From Candidatus Zixiibacteriota bacterium (GTDB taxonomy: Bacteria > Zixibacteria > MSB-5A5 > GN15 > JACZUZ01): DNA of 64,000 nt. A program made the translations under genes and the position numbers. The notes beneath the pieces were generated by a model. It saw only the letters and a program-made list of their open reading frames with translations, was not told the origin of the DNA and searched no databases. This document shows positions 44,971 through 54,861 of this stretch, piece after piece. The stretch is taken from NCBI GenBank assembly GCA_024280835.1, contig JAJRPJ010000002.1, positions 57,141-121,140 of the forward strand. The letters are read 5' to 3'. How positions within the stretch are numbered: the stretch's first letter is position 1; every line of letters begins with the position of its first letter.

Positions 44971-45035
44971 TAATAGTTTTAGAAAGTAATATTTCTAAAA
45001 AACAATATTTCTAGAAACTAATAGCTCTAGAAAAC
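44971..45035 (+). repeat. AT-rich imperfect tandem repeat between purN and purC
   Basis: Four units of about 15-17 bp with the pattern TAATAKTTCTAGAAAAC follow one another in the purN-purC spacer, ending just before the purC ribosome binding site. Confidence 0.6.
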
Positions 45036-45049
45036 AATGGAGAGAAATA

Positions 45050-45958
45050 GTGACTGCATCAACGGCATCGAAGGCCTTACTTGAGACAAAAATAGATTCT
45101 GTCCCGTTGCTTGCCAGAGGCAAGGTTCGAGATATTTATGATTTAGACGATAAGCTGTTGTTTGTGGCTAGTGATCGGGTTTCGGCATTTGACGTGGTAT
45201 TGCCGAATGGGATTCCTGATAAGGGTAAATTGCTGACGCAGATTTCGGTGTTTTGGTTTGACTTCTTGAAGGATGTTATGCCGACACACTTTATTACCGC
45301 AGATGTTAGTGAATTCCCAGAGGAGTTACAACAGTATGCCGATCAGCTTGAGGGGCGTTCGATGATTGTTCGCAAGGCTGAGAGAGTTGATGTTGAGTGT
45401 GTTGTGCGCGGATATATTTCTGGCTCACTTTGGAAAGAGCTCAAAGAGGCGCGCGTCAAGGGAAGTAATAGTTTGCTGGGTTTTGATTTTCCAGCTTCAT
45501 TGCAGGAGTCTGAGAAATTCCCAGAGCCGATTTTTACGCCAGCGACTAAGAATGATATTGGTCATGATGAAAATATTTCCTTTGCGACAATGATTGATGC
45601 AGTTGGTAAAGAGAATGCTGAGTTGTGTCGTGACAAGTCGATGGAGATTTATACCAAGGCCTCCGACTATGCTCGTGAGCGTGGAATTATTTTGGCGGAC
45701 ACCAAGTTTGAGTTTGGCTTTATTGACGGCGAATTGGCATTGATTGATGAAGTGTTGACACCTGATTCATCGCGTTTTTGGCCAGCGGACAAATATGAGA
45801 TTGGCAAAGGACAGCCGTCATATGATAAGCAATTTGTACGTGACTACTTGTTGACTCTCGATTGGGACAAGACGGCTCCAGGGCCGAGTTTACCGCAGGA
45901 GATTATTGAAAACACGGCCAAGAAATATCGCGAGATAATTGAGAAGCTTAGTTCATAG
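45050..45958 (+). CDS. purC: Phosphoribosylaminoimidazole-succinocarboxamide synthase
   Basis: Joins CAIR and aspartate in purine synthesis. At 302 residues it is the long form also found in eukaryotes and some bacteria. Motifs LLARGKVRDIYDL, ASDRVSAFDVVLP, VECVVRGYISGSLW, ATKNDIGHDENIS and LIDEVLTPDSSRFWP are intact. The start is GTG at 45050 with GGAGAG 5 nt upstream. Confidence 0.96.
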   Translation: MTASTASKALLETKIDSVPLLARGKVRDIYDLDDKLLFVASDRVSAFDVVLPNGIPDKGKLLTQISVFWFDFLKDVMPTHFITADVSEFPEELQQYADQLEGRSMIVRKAERVDVECVVRGYISGSLWKELKEARVKGSNSLLGFDFPASLQESEKFPEPIFTPATKNDIGHDENISFATMIDAVGKENAELCRDKSMEIYTKASDYARERGIILADTKFEFGFIDGELALIDEVLTPDSSRFWPADKYEIGKGQPSYDKQFVRDYLLTLDWDKTAPGPSLPQEIIENTAKKYREIIEKLSS

Positions 45959-46023
45959 TCTCAATTGATGGTTTTGAACGCTATAGTTGAAATTGTAATT
46001 ACAAATACAGAGAAAGCGATATT

Positions 46024-47679
46024 TTGGATTCAAGCACAGTTAGTCAGATAGGCAATCAGTCAGATAGTAAGACTGCCGCAGATAAATTTGAAGGTTTGCG
46101 GCCGATTCGTCGGGCGATAATTTCAGTTTCCGATAAGGCTGGGCTGGTGGCATTTGCCAGAGGGTTGGTTGAGTGTGGGGTTGAGATTATTTCAACTGGT
46201 GGCACGATGGCGGCTTTGAAGAAGGCTGGAGTGCAAGTTGTGCCAGTTTCAAGTTTCACTGGTTCTCCTGAGATACTTGATGGTCGGGTTAAGACTTTGC
46301 ATCCACGAATTCATGCAGGGATATTGTTTCGTCGGGATATGCAGGAGCATTGCGACGAGATGGCTTCACATGAGTTCAAGCCGATTGATATGGTGGTGGT
46401 TAATCTGTATCCGTTTGAGCAAACTGTAGCTAATCCTGATTCTACCGAAGCTGATATTGTCGAGAATATTGACATTGGTGGGCCGTCGATGATTCGGGCG
46501 GGGTCGAAGAATTTTGATGGCGTGGCAGTGGTTACTGCGGCTGGTCAGTATGAGGAGACTCTTAAGGAGTTGAAGGCGCAAGATGGCGCTTTGTCTTTGG
46601 CGACCCGCAAGAACTTGGCTTCGGCGGCATTTGCTTTGACTGGCGCGTATGACACTGCTATCAACGATTACTTCTCGAAACAAATGGCTAGTGGGAGTCA
46701 GGCTACCGCTGGTGAGCAAGAGGGTGATAGCCCCGAGTTGGTTTTACGTTTTCAAAAGAAATCTGTTTTGCGTTATGGTGAGAACCCACATCAAGTCGCC
46801 TCGGTTTATAGCGGCCAAAATAGTTCTGGGCCAACACTTCTGGATGCCGAGATTTTGGGCGGCAAAGAATTGTCGTTTAATAATTATGCTGATTTAGATT
46901 CATGTTTAGAAATGCTCTTGGATTTTTCGGAGCCATTTGCTTGTGTGCTTAAGCATGCTAATCCCTGCGGCGCAGCTGAAGGGGCGACACTTGCCGGAGC
47001 TTATGAGAAAGCCTTGGAGTGTGATCCGCTTTCGGCTTTCGGTTCGATTATTGGATTGAATAGGCGTGTTGATTTAGCGACGGCTGAGCTGCTTCGCGAA
47101 ACGCAATTTGTTGAATGTATTCTGGCGCCTAGTTATGATGATGATGCTTTGGCTTTACTACTCAAGAAGAAGAATCGTCGCATACTGGCGTTGCCTGCTA
47201 TTGAGCAAGGAAGACCTGATGGTGAGCTCTATGGGAAGTTCTTGCGCGGTGGTTTGCTTTGGCAGAGCGCTGACGATAAGATTATCTCCGCTGGAGATTT
47301 GAAAGTTGTGACAAAAGTTTCGCCGACTGACGAACAAATCAAAGCGATGCTCTTTGCTTGGAAAGTTGTTAAGCATACAAAATCAAATGCGATAGTGATT
47401 GCCAAGAAAACTGCAACAGTTGGGATTGGTATGGGGCAGACTTCACGGGTTGATTCATCGTTTATGGCTGTTAAGCGCGCAGGCGCTCGAACTGACGGGG
47501 CTGTTTTGGCTTCTGATGCGTTTTTTCCGATGCCAGACGGACTTGAGATGCCTGCCGAAGCTGGTGTTAAAGCTTTCATACAACCTGGCGGTTCTAAGAA
47601 AGATCCTGATGTGATTGCCGCGGCCGATGCAGCAAAAGTTGCGATGGTCTTTACTGGCACGCGTTGTTTTTGGCATTAG
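46024..47679 (+). CDS. purH: Bifunctional AICAR formyltransferase / IMP cyclohydrolase
   Basis: Catalyses the last two steps to IMP. The N-terminal cyclohydrolase domain has SVSDKAGLVAFA, ISTGGTMAALKKAG, DGRVKTLHPRIHAGIL and VVNLYPFEQT; the C-terminal transformylase has RYGENPHQ, the catalytic Lys-His in VLKHANPCGAAEG, and the closing VAMVFTGTRCFWH. It has 551 residues, slightly longer than E. coli PurH because of a polar N-terminal extension of about 25 residues. The predicted start is TTG at 46024; a weak AGAGAAAG precedes it. Confidence 0.96.
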   Translation: MDSSTVSQIGNQSDSKTAADKFEGLRPIRRAIISVSDKAGLVAFARGLVECGVEIISTGGTMAALKKAGVQVVPVSSFTGSPEILDGRVKTLHPRIHAGILFRRDMQEHCDEMASHEFKPIDMVVVNLYPFEQTVANPDSTEADIVENIDIGGPSMIRAGSKNFDGVAVVTAAGQYEETLKELKAQDGALSLATRKNLASAAFALTGAYDTAINDYFSKQMASGSQATAGEQEGDSPELVLRFQKKSVLRYGENPHQVASVYSGQNSSGPTLLDAEILGGKELSFNNYADLDSCLEMLLDFSEPFACVLKHANPCGAAEGATLAGAYEKALECDPLSAFGSIIGLNRRVDLATAELLRETQFVECILAPSYDDDALALLLKKKNRRILALPAIEQGRPDGELYGKFLRGGLLWQSADDKIISAGDLKVVTKVSPTDEQIKAMLFAWKVVKHTKSNAIVIAKKTATVGIGMGQTSRVDSSFMAVKRAGARTDGAVLASDAFFPMPDGLEMPAEAGVKAFIQPGGSKKDPDVIAAADAAKVAMVFTGTRCFWH

Positions 47680-47815
47680 ACTTTGTAAGTCTTACGCTTT
47701 GTGATTGCTGTTTGAAAACTTTGAATACTTCTGTTTTAGTTTTGCTCTTTCTGCTTTTGCCTCTTGTTAGAGAGGTCTTGCTCAGGCTTCTCTGATGTTG
47801 TACCTTGCAATTGAC

Positions 47816-47833
47816 AGGTCAATTGTGACCTGA
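47816..47833. repeat. CAGGTCA-ATTG-TGACCTG palindrome
   Basis: A perfect 7-bp-arm palindrome in the 236-nt spacer after purH. The arms equal the core of the inner stem of the structured repeats at 8039-8083 and 13060-13120, so it may be a reduced relative. Confidence 0.45.
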
Positions 47834-47915
47834 AGTGATTTCAAATAACATATTTATTTACTTTCGCTTTTGATAGAAAATGGGATTCTCTAAAGTCGCT
47901 ACTGACAAGTAACTT

Positions 47916-48389
47916 ATGAACGAACGAGTGCTAGAAATAGTTGTTTTTATGGTGACACGCCTGCGTGGTTCTGTTGCTGAGACTGCTTATTATAATGAGC
48001 TAGCGATTGATTTGCAGTCGCGTGGTTTTACCGAACATGAAATTAATCTGGCTTGTAGCTGGATGTTTGATCGTTATGGTTCAGAAGTAGAAACTCTTAG
48101 TCGGGCATCCAAAGGCTGGAACTCTTCGGTACGTGTGCTTTCTCCGCGCGAGCAAACGGCGCTTTCATCGCGTGCGGTTGGTTATCTTATACGGCTAGTT
48201 AAATTGGGTATCTTGAGGCCGACTGATTTTGAGGAAGTTGTCGAGGCCTGCGCTCAGTCTGGTCGACACGCGATGAGTATTGAAGAGATGAAGTCAATTA
48301 TCTCTGGCGCATTATTTAGCGAGCCACGGACGACAAAGTTTGGTCCTGGCGCTAATTTTCATGGCGATGAATCTTCATTTGCGAATTAG
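47916..48389 (+). CDS. smg: Smg / DUF494 family protein
   Basis: A 157-residue cytoplasmic protein of the Smg (DUF494) family, whose function is not established. It matches at MNERVLEIVVFMV, the GFTEHEINLACSWM helix and RVLSPREQTALSSRAVGYLIRLVKLGIL, and MSIEEMKSIISGALF. In gammaproteobacteria the gene lies by topA/dprA; here it precedes coaBC by 64 nt. No clear ribosome binding site. Confidence 0.85.
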   Translation: MNERVLEIVVFMVTRLRGSVAETAYYNELAIDLQSRGFTEHEINLACSWMFDRYGSEVETLSRASKGWNSSVRVLSPREQTALSSRAVGYLIRLVKLGILRPTDFEEVVEACAQSGRHAMSIEEMKSIISGALFSEPRTTKFGPGANFHGDESSFAN

Positions 48390-48453
48390 ATTTGTAACCT
48401 AATCATTTTGACGTATTTCACGTCTGATCAAACCACATTATTCAAACTATATT

Positions 48454-49740
48454 ATGAGTTCAACTTCTAAATCGACCAGCCCACTGCAAGGCGCTAAGAT
48501 TGCGCTTGGTATTTCGGGCGGGATTGCGGCCTACAAGGCTCCTTTGATTATTCGACTGTTAATCAAGGCGGGCGCTGAGGTTCGGGTGTTGGCAACGTCT
48601 AACGCATTGGAGTTTACAACACGGGCTACTTTAGAGACTCTATCTGAAAATGCGCTTGAATCAGAATTGTTTCCAAGCGACAAAACGTTGGGAACGCAGC
48701 ACATAGATACCGCTGGGTGGGCGGATTTGTTTTTGCTGGCTCCGATGACTGCCAATTTGATTGGTAAGATTGCCTCGGGGATATCTGATGATGTTTTGAC
48801 TTCGACATTGTGCGCTTTTAACGGGCCAGTGATGTTGGCTCCTTCGATGAACACAAATATGTTTGAGAATCCAGTTACCAAGAAGAATCTGAGTTTTTTG
48901 CGTTCGATTGGTATGCTGGTTATTGATCCAGATGTTGGCGAGATGGCCTGTCATACATTTGGTGTTGGTCGGATGGCAGAACCTGAGCGAATAGTTGCCT
49001 CGGTTCGTGAGTTTTTCGAGAGTAAGGGCTCTAAGTCGAATGATTCGTTAATTGGCCAGCGTGTGGTAGTGACTGCTGGGCCTTGCCGTGAGCCGATTGA
49101 TCCTGTGCGCTATATTTCGAATTATAGTTCAGGGAAAATGGGCTATGCTTTGGCGAAAGTTGCTTGTGAGTTTGGAGCGGAAGTGACTTTGATTAGTGGA
49201 CCGACAAGTTTGACTCCGCCAGAGAATGTGGCTTTTGTGACGGTTGAGACTACCGAACAAATGCAGGCGGCGACACTTGCGGCTGTTAAGGATGCAGATG
49301 TGCTGTTGATGGCTGCCGCGCCAGTTGATTATGCTCCAATAGCGGCGGCAAAAAGCAAAATTAAAAAGTCAGCTGACAATTTGGATTTGACGCTTCGCGC
49401 TACTCCAGATATTCTTCGCTCTGTCGCTAAGGAAAAGGGGCCAACTTTGATGGTGATTGGTTTTGCTTTGGAGACGGATAGTTTGGTTGAGAATGCGCGG
49501 AAGAAGCTAGTTGCCAAAGATTTGGATATGATTGTCGCTAACCCCGCTGGACTTAGTGACGCAGGCCCGAATAGTGAGACTAATCGCGCTACTCTCATCT
49601 TTAGAGATGAAACAATAGAAGAGACATCTTTGATGAGCAAAACGGAATTGGCGGATTTGATTTTGAGGCGAGTTGTTGCAATGAAGTGCAAGGCGAAAGA
49701 CACTGTAGACAATGCTGTAGACAAAGCGGCCAGAAAATAA
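48454..49740 (+). CDS. coaBC: Bifunctional phosphopantothenoylcysteine decarboxylase/synthase
   Basis: Two consecutive CoA-synthesis steps. The N-terminal flavin decarboxylase has GISGGIAAYKAP, the catalytic histidine in TQHIDTAGWADL, the substrate motif PSMNTNMFENP, and the active-site cysteine in EMACHTFGVGRM; the usual LACG reads MACH here. The C-terminal synthase has VTAGPCREPIDPVRYISNYSSGKMG and AAAPVDYAP. It has 428 residues, slightly above the usual ~400. The stop is immediately followed by the glycosylase ATG. Confidence 0.96.
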   Translation: MSSTSKSTSPLQGAKIALGISGGIAAYKAPLIIRLLIKAGAEVRVLATSNALEFTTRATLETLSENALESELFPSDKTLGTQHIDTAGWADLFLLAPMTANLIGKIASGISDDVLTSTLCAFNGPVMLAPSMNTNMFENPVTKKNLSFLRSIGMLVIDPDVGEMACHTFGVGRMAEPERIVASVREFFESKGSKSNDSLIGQRVVVTAGPCREPIDPVRYISNYSSGKMGYALAKVACEFGAEVTLISGPTSLTPPENVAFVTVETTEQMQAATLAAVKDADVLLMAAAPVDYAPIAAAKSKIKKSADNLDLTLRATPDILRSVAKEKGPTLMVIGFALETDSLVENARKKLVAKDLDMIVANPAGLSDAGPNSETNRATLIFRDETIEETSLMSKTELADLILRRVVAMKCKAKDTVDNAVDKAARK

Positions 49741-50589
49741 ATGTGCGCTGATAGACAGGATGTCGATATTGCCGAAGTCTTCCGAAAGGTATCTCGCACA
49801 GGAATCGGAACTTCGAGCGGAATAATTATTGATAGCAAGCGAGTTGATATGTTGGCGGCAGAGATTGTGGCGGCGAGAAGTGTTGTGATGTCATCAGAGG
49901 CGAAAAGCGAACAATCCGAAAAAAATACTACGGAGATGAATGTGACTAAATCAGCTACTGCAACACCAGCTCTACCAAGTTCCAGCACAGAGATTACTGG
50001 TATTCAAATTGGAGCTGGACAAAAAGCTGAATTCAAATCACTTGACTCTCACTTTGAGAATATCTGTGAGTGTCAAAAGTGTCCACTGGGCGCTACGCGC
50101 ACAAAATTTGTTTATGGTGTTGGTTCTCCGACAGCGGACTTGATGTTTGTTGGTGAGGCCCCTGGAAAGAATGAAGATGAGCAGGGTGAGCCATTTGTCG
50201 GTCGAGCGGGGAAGTTGCTCGATAAGATTTTAGCGGCTATCGATTTGACTCGTTCTGAAATCTATATTGCTAATATACTTAAATGCCGACCACCTGATAA
50301 TCGTGACCCTCAGTCTGATGAGATGGAGCATTGTTTTCCATATCTAAAAGAGCAGATAGCGATTGTAAAGCCAAAGATTATTGTTTCTTTGGGTAGGATT
50401 TCCGATCAATCTTTACTTCAGAACAAGCTGGCGCTCGGCAAAATGCGTGATCAATGGCATTCTTATCAGGGAATTCCGCTTCGTGTGACTTATCATCCTG
50501 CGGCATTGTTACGTAATCCGAATTTTAAGCGCGGTTGCTGGGAAGATATGCAGATTATTCAGGCGGAATACAAACGTCTTTCAAGTTAA
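49741..50589 (+). CDS. Family 4 uracil-DNA glycosylase (Fe-S type)
   Basis: Removes uracil from DNA. It has the family 4 motifs GEAPGKNEDEQGEPFVGRAGKLLD and YHPAALLRNP, and four cysteines placed for a 4Fe-4S cluster (CQKC, LKCRPPD, GCW). The glycosylase domain is about residues 95-282. The first ~95 residues are a polar, low-complexity extension not needed for activity but common in this group. It starts directly after the coaBC TAA with no gap and no ribosome binding site, so translation is likely coupled to coaBC. Confidence 0.94.
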   Translation: MCADRQDVDIAEVFRKVSRTGIGTSSGIIIDSKRVDMLAAEIVAARSVVMSSEAKSEQSEKNTTEMNVTKSATATPALPSSSTEITGIQIGAGQKAEFKSLDSHFENICECQKCPLGATRTKFVYGVGSPTADLMFVGEAPGKNEDEQGEPFVGRAGKLLDKILAAIDLTRSEIYIANILKCRPPDNRDPQSDEMEHCFPYLKEQIAIVKPKIIVSLGRISDQSLLQNKLALGKMRDQWHSYQGIPLRVTYHPAALLRNPNFKRGCWEDMQIIQAEYKRLSS

Positions 50590-50720
50590 GGCTGTATTTT
50601 AATATTCTCCATTATCCCAAACGGTGGAGTACTTGTTAATAATTGCAAATAGCTGTTGGTAAGGTGAAAAGCTTTCGGAATTGACTTCTTGTCAGGCGCT
50701 TCGAGAGTTATACTATTTCT

Positions 50721-52190
50721 ATGGATGATACTCAGCAATATAAGTCACGCCTCAAAGGTTTTGGTGGCAGTGAAACTCCTAGTGAAAAGCTAAGAGTTAT
50801 GCCTCATTCAATTGAGGCCGAGCAAGCGATACTTGGAGCGGTTCTCCGTGATCATCGAGTTCTTCCTGAGGCGTTAGAATTAATTTCTACCGCTGAGAGT
50901 TTCTATTCTACAAAACATCAAAGTATTTATCAGGCGTTCTTGAATCTGTTTGAGAAGTCTGAGCCAATGGATGTGACGACTGTCGCTGATGAACTTGAGC
51001 GCCTTGGAAGTTTGAAGAACATCGGTGGTAGTGTCTACCTAATTGAGTTGGTCGAGGGGATTGCGACTACGGCGAATGCCACATACTACGCTGATATTGT
51101 CGCTAAGAAGGCCGCTTCGCGTTTGTTGATTGATGTTTCCACCGAAATTGTTCGTCGCTGTCATATGCAAGATATGGCGGTTGAGGAGTTGCTAGACTTT
51201 GCCGAGAATAGAGTTTTTGCAATTTCAGAATCTCGGTTGAAAAAAGGTTTTTCCTCGATGGCCGATTTGGTGCCTCATACTTTTAAGGAAATTGAGGATT
51301 TTCAGGAAGCCGATGGTGGAGTTTCTGGATTGAAGAGTGGTTTCGACACAATTGATGAAAAGACAGGTGGTTTCCATGCTGGTGAGTTTATTGTTATTGC
51401 GGGTCGTCCTTCTATGGGAAAATCTGCTATTGCTATGAACATTGCTGAGAACATCGCGATGAATGGTGTGGGTGTTGGCGTGTTTTCTTTGGAAATGTCA
51501 AAAGAGGCTTTGGCGCTAAGAATGATTTGTGGACGCGCTCGGATTTCGCAGCATCGGTTACGTTCAGACAAATTGCGCGAGTCAGAATGGGCGAGACTAG
51601 GCACTGCTGGTGGCGCTTTGCATGATGTTGGGATTTATATAGATGATTCAGGTACATTGTCGGCTTTGGAAATGCGCGCTAAGGCGCGGCGTTTGAAGTC
51701 GCAGCATGACATTGGAATGATTGTTATTGATTATATGCAAATGATGTCAGGACCGACACGTTCTGAGAATCGTCAGCAAGAAATGTCGCAGATTTCACGT
51801 TCGATGAAGGGGCTCGCTAAGGAGCTGAAAATTCCAGTGATTGCTTGTAGTCAGTTGTCACGTATGGTTGAGCAACGTAGTGGTGGGGATAAGCGTCCAC
51901 AGTTATCTGATTTACGTGAGTCTGGAGCTATTGAGCAGGATGCTGATTTGGTTATGTTTGTTTATCGTGAAGAGTATTATGTGCGTCATGACGATCCGCG
52001 TTTCCCTGAAGTTGAGGGGCAGGCCGAAATCATTATTGCCAAGCAACGTAATGGTCCGACAGGAACCTGTAAGCTAAGTTTTGTCAAGGACTATGTGCGC
52101 TTTGAAAATGCCGCTCCGTCTTATCGTCTCCCAGATGAGGCTCCACCCGCGGAAATGCCTCCCGATGCTGGTGATTTTGCTCCGTTTTAG
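50721..52190 (+). CDS. dnaB: Replicative DNA helicase DnaB
   Basis: Hexameric helicase that unwinds DNA at the fork and binds primase. The N-terminal DnaB domain starts at PHSIEAEQAILGAVLRDH, the RecA-like domain has Walker A AGRPSMGKSA, Walker B VIDYMQMM, the H-motif glutamine ACSQLSR and the arginine-finger region DLRESGAIEQDADLVMFVYR. It has 489 residues and no intein. It closes the long plus-strand housekeeping run; a terminator follows. Confidence 0.97.
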   Translation: MDDTQQYKSRLKGFGGSETPSEKLRVMPHSIEAEQAILGAVLRDHRVLPEALELISTAESFYSTKHQSIYQAFLNLFEKSEPMDVTTVADELERLGSLKNIGGSVYLIELVEGIATTANATYYADIVAKKAASRLLIDVSTEIVRRCHMQDMAVEELLDFAENRVFAISESRLKKGFSSMADLVPHTFKEIEDFQEADGGVSGLKSGFDTIDEKTGGFHAGEFIVIAGRPSMGKSAIAMNIAENIAMNGVGVGVFSLEMSKEALALRMICGRARISQHRLRSDKLRESEWARLGTAGGALHDVGIYIDDSGTLSALEMRAKARRLKSQHDIGMIVIDYMQMMSGPTRSENRQQEMSQISRSMKGLAKELKIPVIACSQLSRMVEQRSGGDKRPQLSDLRESGAIEQDADLVMFVYREEYYVRHDDPRFPEVEGQAEIIIAKQRNGPTGTCKLSFVKDYVRFENAAPSYRLPDEAPPAEMPPDAGDFAPF

Positions 52191-52513
52191 GATTTAGTGA
52201 TTGTTGTAGAAACAGTTTCGCATTTGACATAAGACTTCTTGAAACAGGGACATAGCCTTTGGCTGAGTCCCTGTTTTTGGTTTCGTTTCATCTACTATCG
52301 CGGTTTAGCTGGGACTAGGTGTCTTATGGTAGTGAAATAGGCGTTTGACGACGTGACTTTGTCGGACCATTGCGCCAATACCGTTTCTAACACATCCTCT
52401 TTGCATTGCAATTCAAAAATGTCAATAATACGAGGGTTTCGATCTTCGGGACTCGACAACAATAAGACACCTTTTCAGGTTTTTGAACTGTTACTACTCT
52501 TTGACAATTACTA
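52191..52513. other. 323-nt region between convergent dnaB and MCP genes
   Basis: Holds the dnaB terminator (52242-52278). The remaining 235 nt have no gene; a small ACCT-GAAA-AGGT hairpin near 52462-52481 could end the MCP message on the minus strand. Confidence 0.5.
52242..52278 (+). terminator. Intrinsic terminator of dnaB
   Basis: AAACAGGGAC (52242-52251) pairs with GTCCCTGTTT (52267-52276), with AGCC/GGCT extending the stem inside, followed by TTTTT. Confidence 0.9.
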
Positions 52514-54172
52514 CTAGACTTTGAACTCCGCGACGAGAGTCTTGAGACTTTCGGACTGTTTGTTAAGGCGCTCAGACTCATGTAGAGACTCTGTTGCGCC
52601 CTCGGCGGTCTCCTGAGTGACACTAGATATCTGATCCACATTGCGTGATATCTCCTCGGCCGTTGTAGACTGTTGCTCGGCTGCGGTGGCAATCTGTTGA
52701 ATCATACTCATCACACGCTGATTCATACTCAAAATTTCTGTCAATGAGTCGCCGGCTTTGTCAGCCAGTTCACGGCCCTTGTTGACTTCTTCTGTACCCT
52801 CTTCCATTGAGAGGACGGCGCTGGAAGTATCCTTCTGAATACCTTTGATCATCTGTGTGATCTCGGCGGTTGCTTTGGTAGTGCGCTCAGCCAGTTTTCT
52901 GACTTCGTCTGCCACTACGGCGAATCCGCGACCCTGCTCGCCAGCGCGCGCGGCTTCGATGGCGGCGTTTAACGCAAGCAAGTTGGTCTGGTCAGCTATA
53001 TCATCAATTACACTAATGATATCTCCAATCTGGTCAGCGGATTTGGCCAGGTCTCCGATAGTTCCTGCGGAGGACTGGACCACTTCGGCGATGCGCTGCA
53101 TTCCACTGATAGTCTGCGAGACGACCTCCGTACCGGTGTTAGCGGATTCAGATGCCTTGGTGGCGACTTCGGAGGCCTCACTGGCGTTCTTGGAAGTCTG
53201 AACAATAGTGGCTGCCATCTCCTCGACGGCAGTTGATACCTGTTGCGTCCTATCGGTCTGCTGCTGTGCGCCAGTAGCCATCTTCTCGGCGCCGGAGCTT
53301 AGTTCCGTTGAGGACGTTGAGAGAGCATTTGAATTGTTTCGCAACTGCTCGACCATTGCGGATAGGTTGGTGGTCATCTTGGACAGGGAAACACCTATCT
53401 TCACTTTCGCAGACAGGGTGCCTTTGATCGCGGCGACTAGATCACCTATTTCACCATGAGCGTTGATGTTTACTTCGTCAATCTTGGTTTCGGCTATTTC
53501 TTGTGTGAGATCATTGTTCGCAATCGAGTCCACTACACCTGAAAACTGTTCGAATTCTGTATTCATCTGTCCCGCGATCTCAGCGAGGCGAGTGACTGGT
53601 TTACCGATATGGTTGCCGAGCAGCATACCGAGGACTAGTGTGCAAGTGATAACCACGAGCGAAATCATCAGAGAGAACATGGCATTGCTGGACGCTTGCT
53701 GCTGAAGGTACTCCTTAGAGAAATCAATCAAAACATGACCCACGGTAGTTCCCTCGGAATCCTTCATTGGTAAGCCCGCACGAATCATGTTATCCATTTC
53801 GGCTACCACTAATTTGGATGAGGGCACAAATTGGATTGCGCCGCCGCTATTGTTCAGACTCTTGACAAGATTAATATCTGTATCATAGATCCAGACGTTG
53901 GCTACAACGGCCTCTCCTGTTCCGTCATTGCGGATAGCGTCAAGGGTCTGCTCCAAAGTAGCGCCGTCATCAAGAATCATGGTTTGAACACCCATAGCCA
54001 AGTTTGAAGCTAGTTGGGTTGCGATGAATTCGATGTCCTTTTCAAGAATTCGAGTTCCCAGAGATTCCGCCTGATTTGGGGCCATTACGGCCAGTAGCAG
54101 ACTCAAAACAGTGCCAATCCCAACAATTAGCCCCACTATCTTGAATTTTATTGACGCTGTATTTACCTTCAT
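52514..54172 (-). CDS. Methyl-accepting chemotaxis protein
   Basis: Inner-membrane chemoreceptor of 552 residues. A first membrane helix (about 12-32) precedes a periplasmic sensor of about 130 residues ([14 protein letters not shown]… [15 protein letters not shown]) with the look of a small Cache-type domain, then a second helix (about 165-188), a HAMP segment and the signalling hairpin with the invariant tip ([40 protein letters not shown]). There is no C-terminal CheR-tethering pentapeptide. ATG at 54172 was chosen because AGGA lies 5 nt before it; the frame is open to TTG at 54190. It is last in an apparent operon with YfiR and an outer-membrane protein. Confidence 0.95.
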   Translation of the reverse strand: MKVNTASIKFKIVGLIVGIGTVLSLLLAVMAPNQAESLGTRILEKDIEFIATQLASNLAMGVQTMILDDGATLEQTLDAIRNDGTGEAVVANVWIYDTDINLVKSLNNSGGAIQFVPSSKLVVAEMDNMIRAGLPMKDSEGTTVGHVLIDFSKEYLQQQASSNAMFSLMISLVVITCTLVLGMLLGNHIGKPVTRLAEIAGQMNTEFEQFSGVVDSIANNDLTQEIAETKIDEVNINAHGEIGDLVAAIKGTLSAKVKIGVSLSKMTTNLSAMVEQLRNNSNALSTSSTELSSGAEKMATGAQQQTDRTQQVSTAVEEMAATIVQTSKNASEASEVATKASESANTGTEVVSQTISGMQRIAEVVQSSAGTIGDLAKSADQIGDIISVIDDIADQTNLLALNAAIEAARAGEQGRGFAVVADEVRKLAERTTKATAEITQMIKGIQKDTSSAVLSMEEGTEEVNKGRELADKAGDSLTEILSMNQRVMSMIQQIATAAEQQSTTAEEISRNVDQISSVTQETAEGATESLHESERLNKQSESLKTLVAEFKV

Positions 54173-54237
54173 CATATTCCTACCTATCAACCCATTTTCT
54201 TTTTGGTATTGTTTCTTCTCTTGTGAGCGTCAGGAAA

Positions 54238-54759
54238 CTACTTGACAGTTTTGGCAATCTTCAGTATGGCTGGGTTCCAGTCAAGCCCTTCTTCCTTAGA
54301 CGACGCTAAGTTGACGGCCACTGTAGGTTTGCCGTCGGAACCAACGCCCACCCCTAGGGAAATCCCGCCCACGACCATCTCGGGGTCGTTCGTTATACTC
54401 AACACCTTGTTTTTGCGCGTATAGGCAATCACTTTTGTAAGCATATTCGCGTCAGCTAAGATCAGCACATCTAACTTCCCAGATGGCAGAGTGTCACCAG
54501 TGGTAACTTTTCCCAATGTCCGTTTTCCGAGTTTTTTCCCGATGGCCTTCTTCAATGCGTCAACCAATTTGGCGGAACCGATAACGTGGATTGTCATGTC
54601 TCCGTCTTTGGCCATTAGACTTTTCTCAAAAGCAATTAGTTTGGTAATGAGGGCCGCCGCAACCTTTGGCGGAGCTTCAGCGGCTCTGGCGACATTGCCG
54701 ACAACTGTCAGAATCGCGCATGCAAGAAGCAATGATTTTACCCATGTTGAACATTTCAT
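54238..54759 (-). CDS. YfiR family periplasmic protein
   Basis: A 173-residue protein with a cleavable signal (VKSLLLACAILTVVGNVARA). The rest matches the YfiR/DUF4154 family: KVAAALITKLIAFEKSL…, VLILADANMLTKVIAY, LSITNDPEMVVGGISLGVGV and the closing VNLASSKEEGLDWNPAILKIAKTV. In Pseudomonas YfiR is a periplasmic inhibitor of the diguanylate cyclase YfiN. Here the neighbour, 65 nt downstream, is a chemoreceptor rather than a cyclase, so it may control that receptor. The pairing is inferred from gene order. Confidence 0.9.
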   Translation of the reverse strand: MKCSTWVKSLLLACAILTVVGNVARAAEAPPKVAAALITKLIAFEKSLMAKDGDMTIHVIGSAKLVDALKKAIGKKLGKRTLGKVTTGDTLPSGKLDVLILADANMLTKVIAYTRKNKVLSITNDPEMVVGGISLGVGVGSDGKPTVAVNLASSKEEGLDWNPAILKIAKTVK

Positions 54760-54861
54760 ATGTTATTCTCCTTTTGACTGATCGGATTATGAGAGGGGCC
54801 AATCAAATATTTAACGATAGTGTCATCGTCAGCCGAGTTATCAAGGCGCCCTCTCACAGAT

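Noticed and set aside
41900..45035. CRISPR-like arrays in the short tandem repeats
   Set aside because: Units are contiguous without unique spacers and there are no cas genes.
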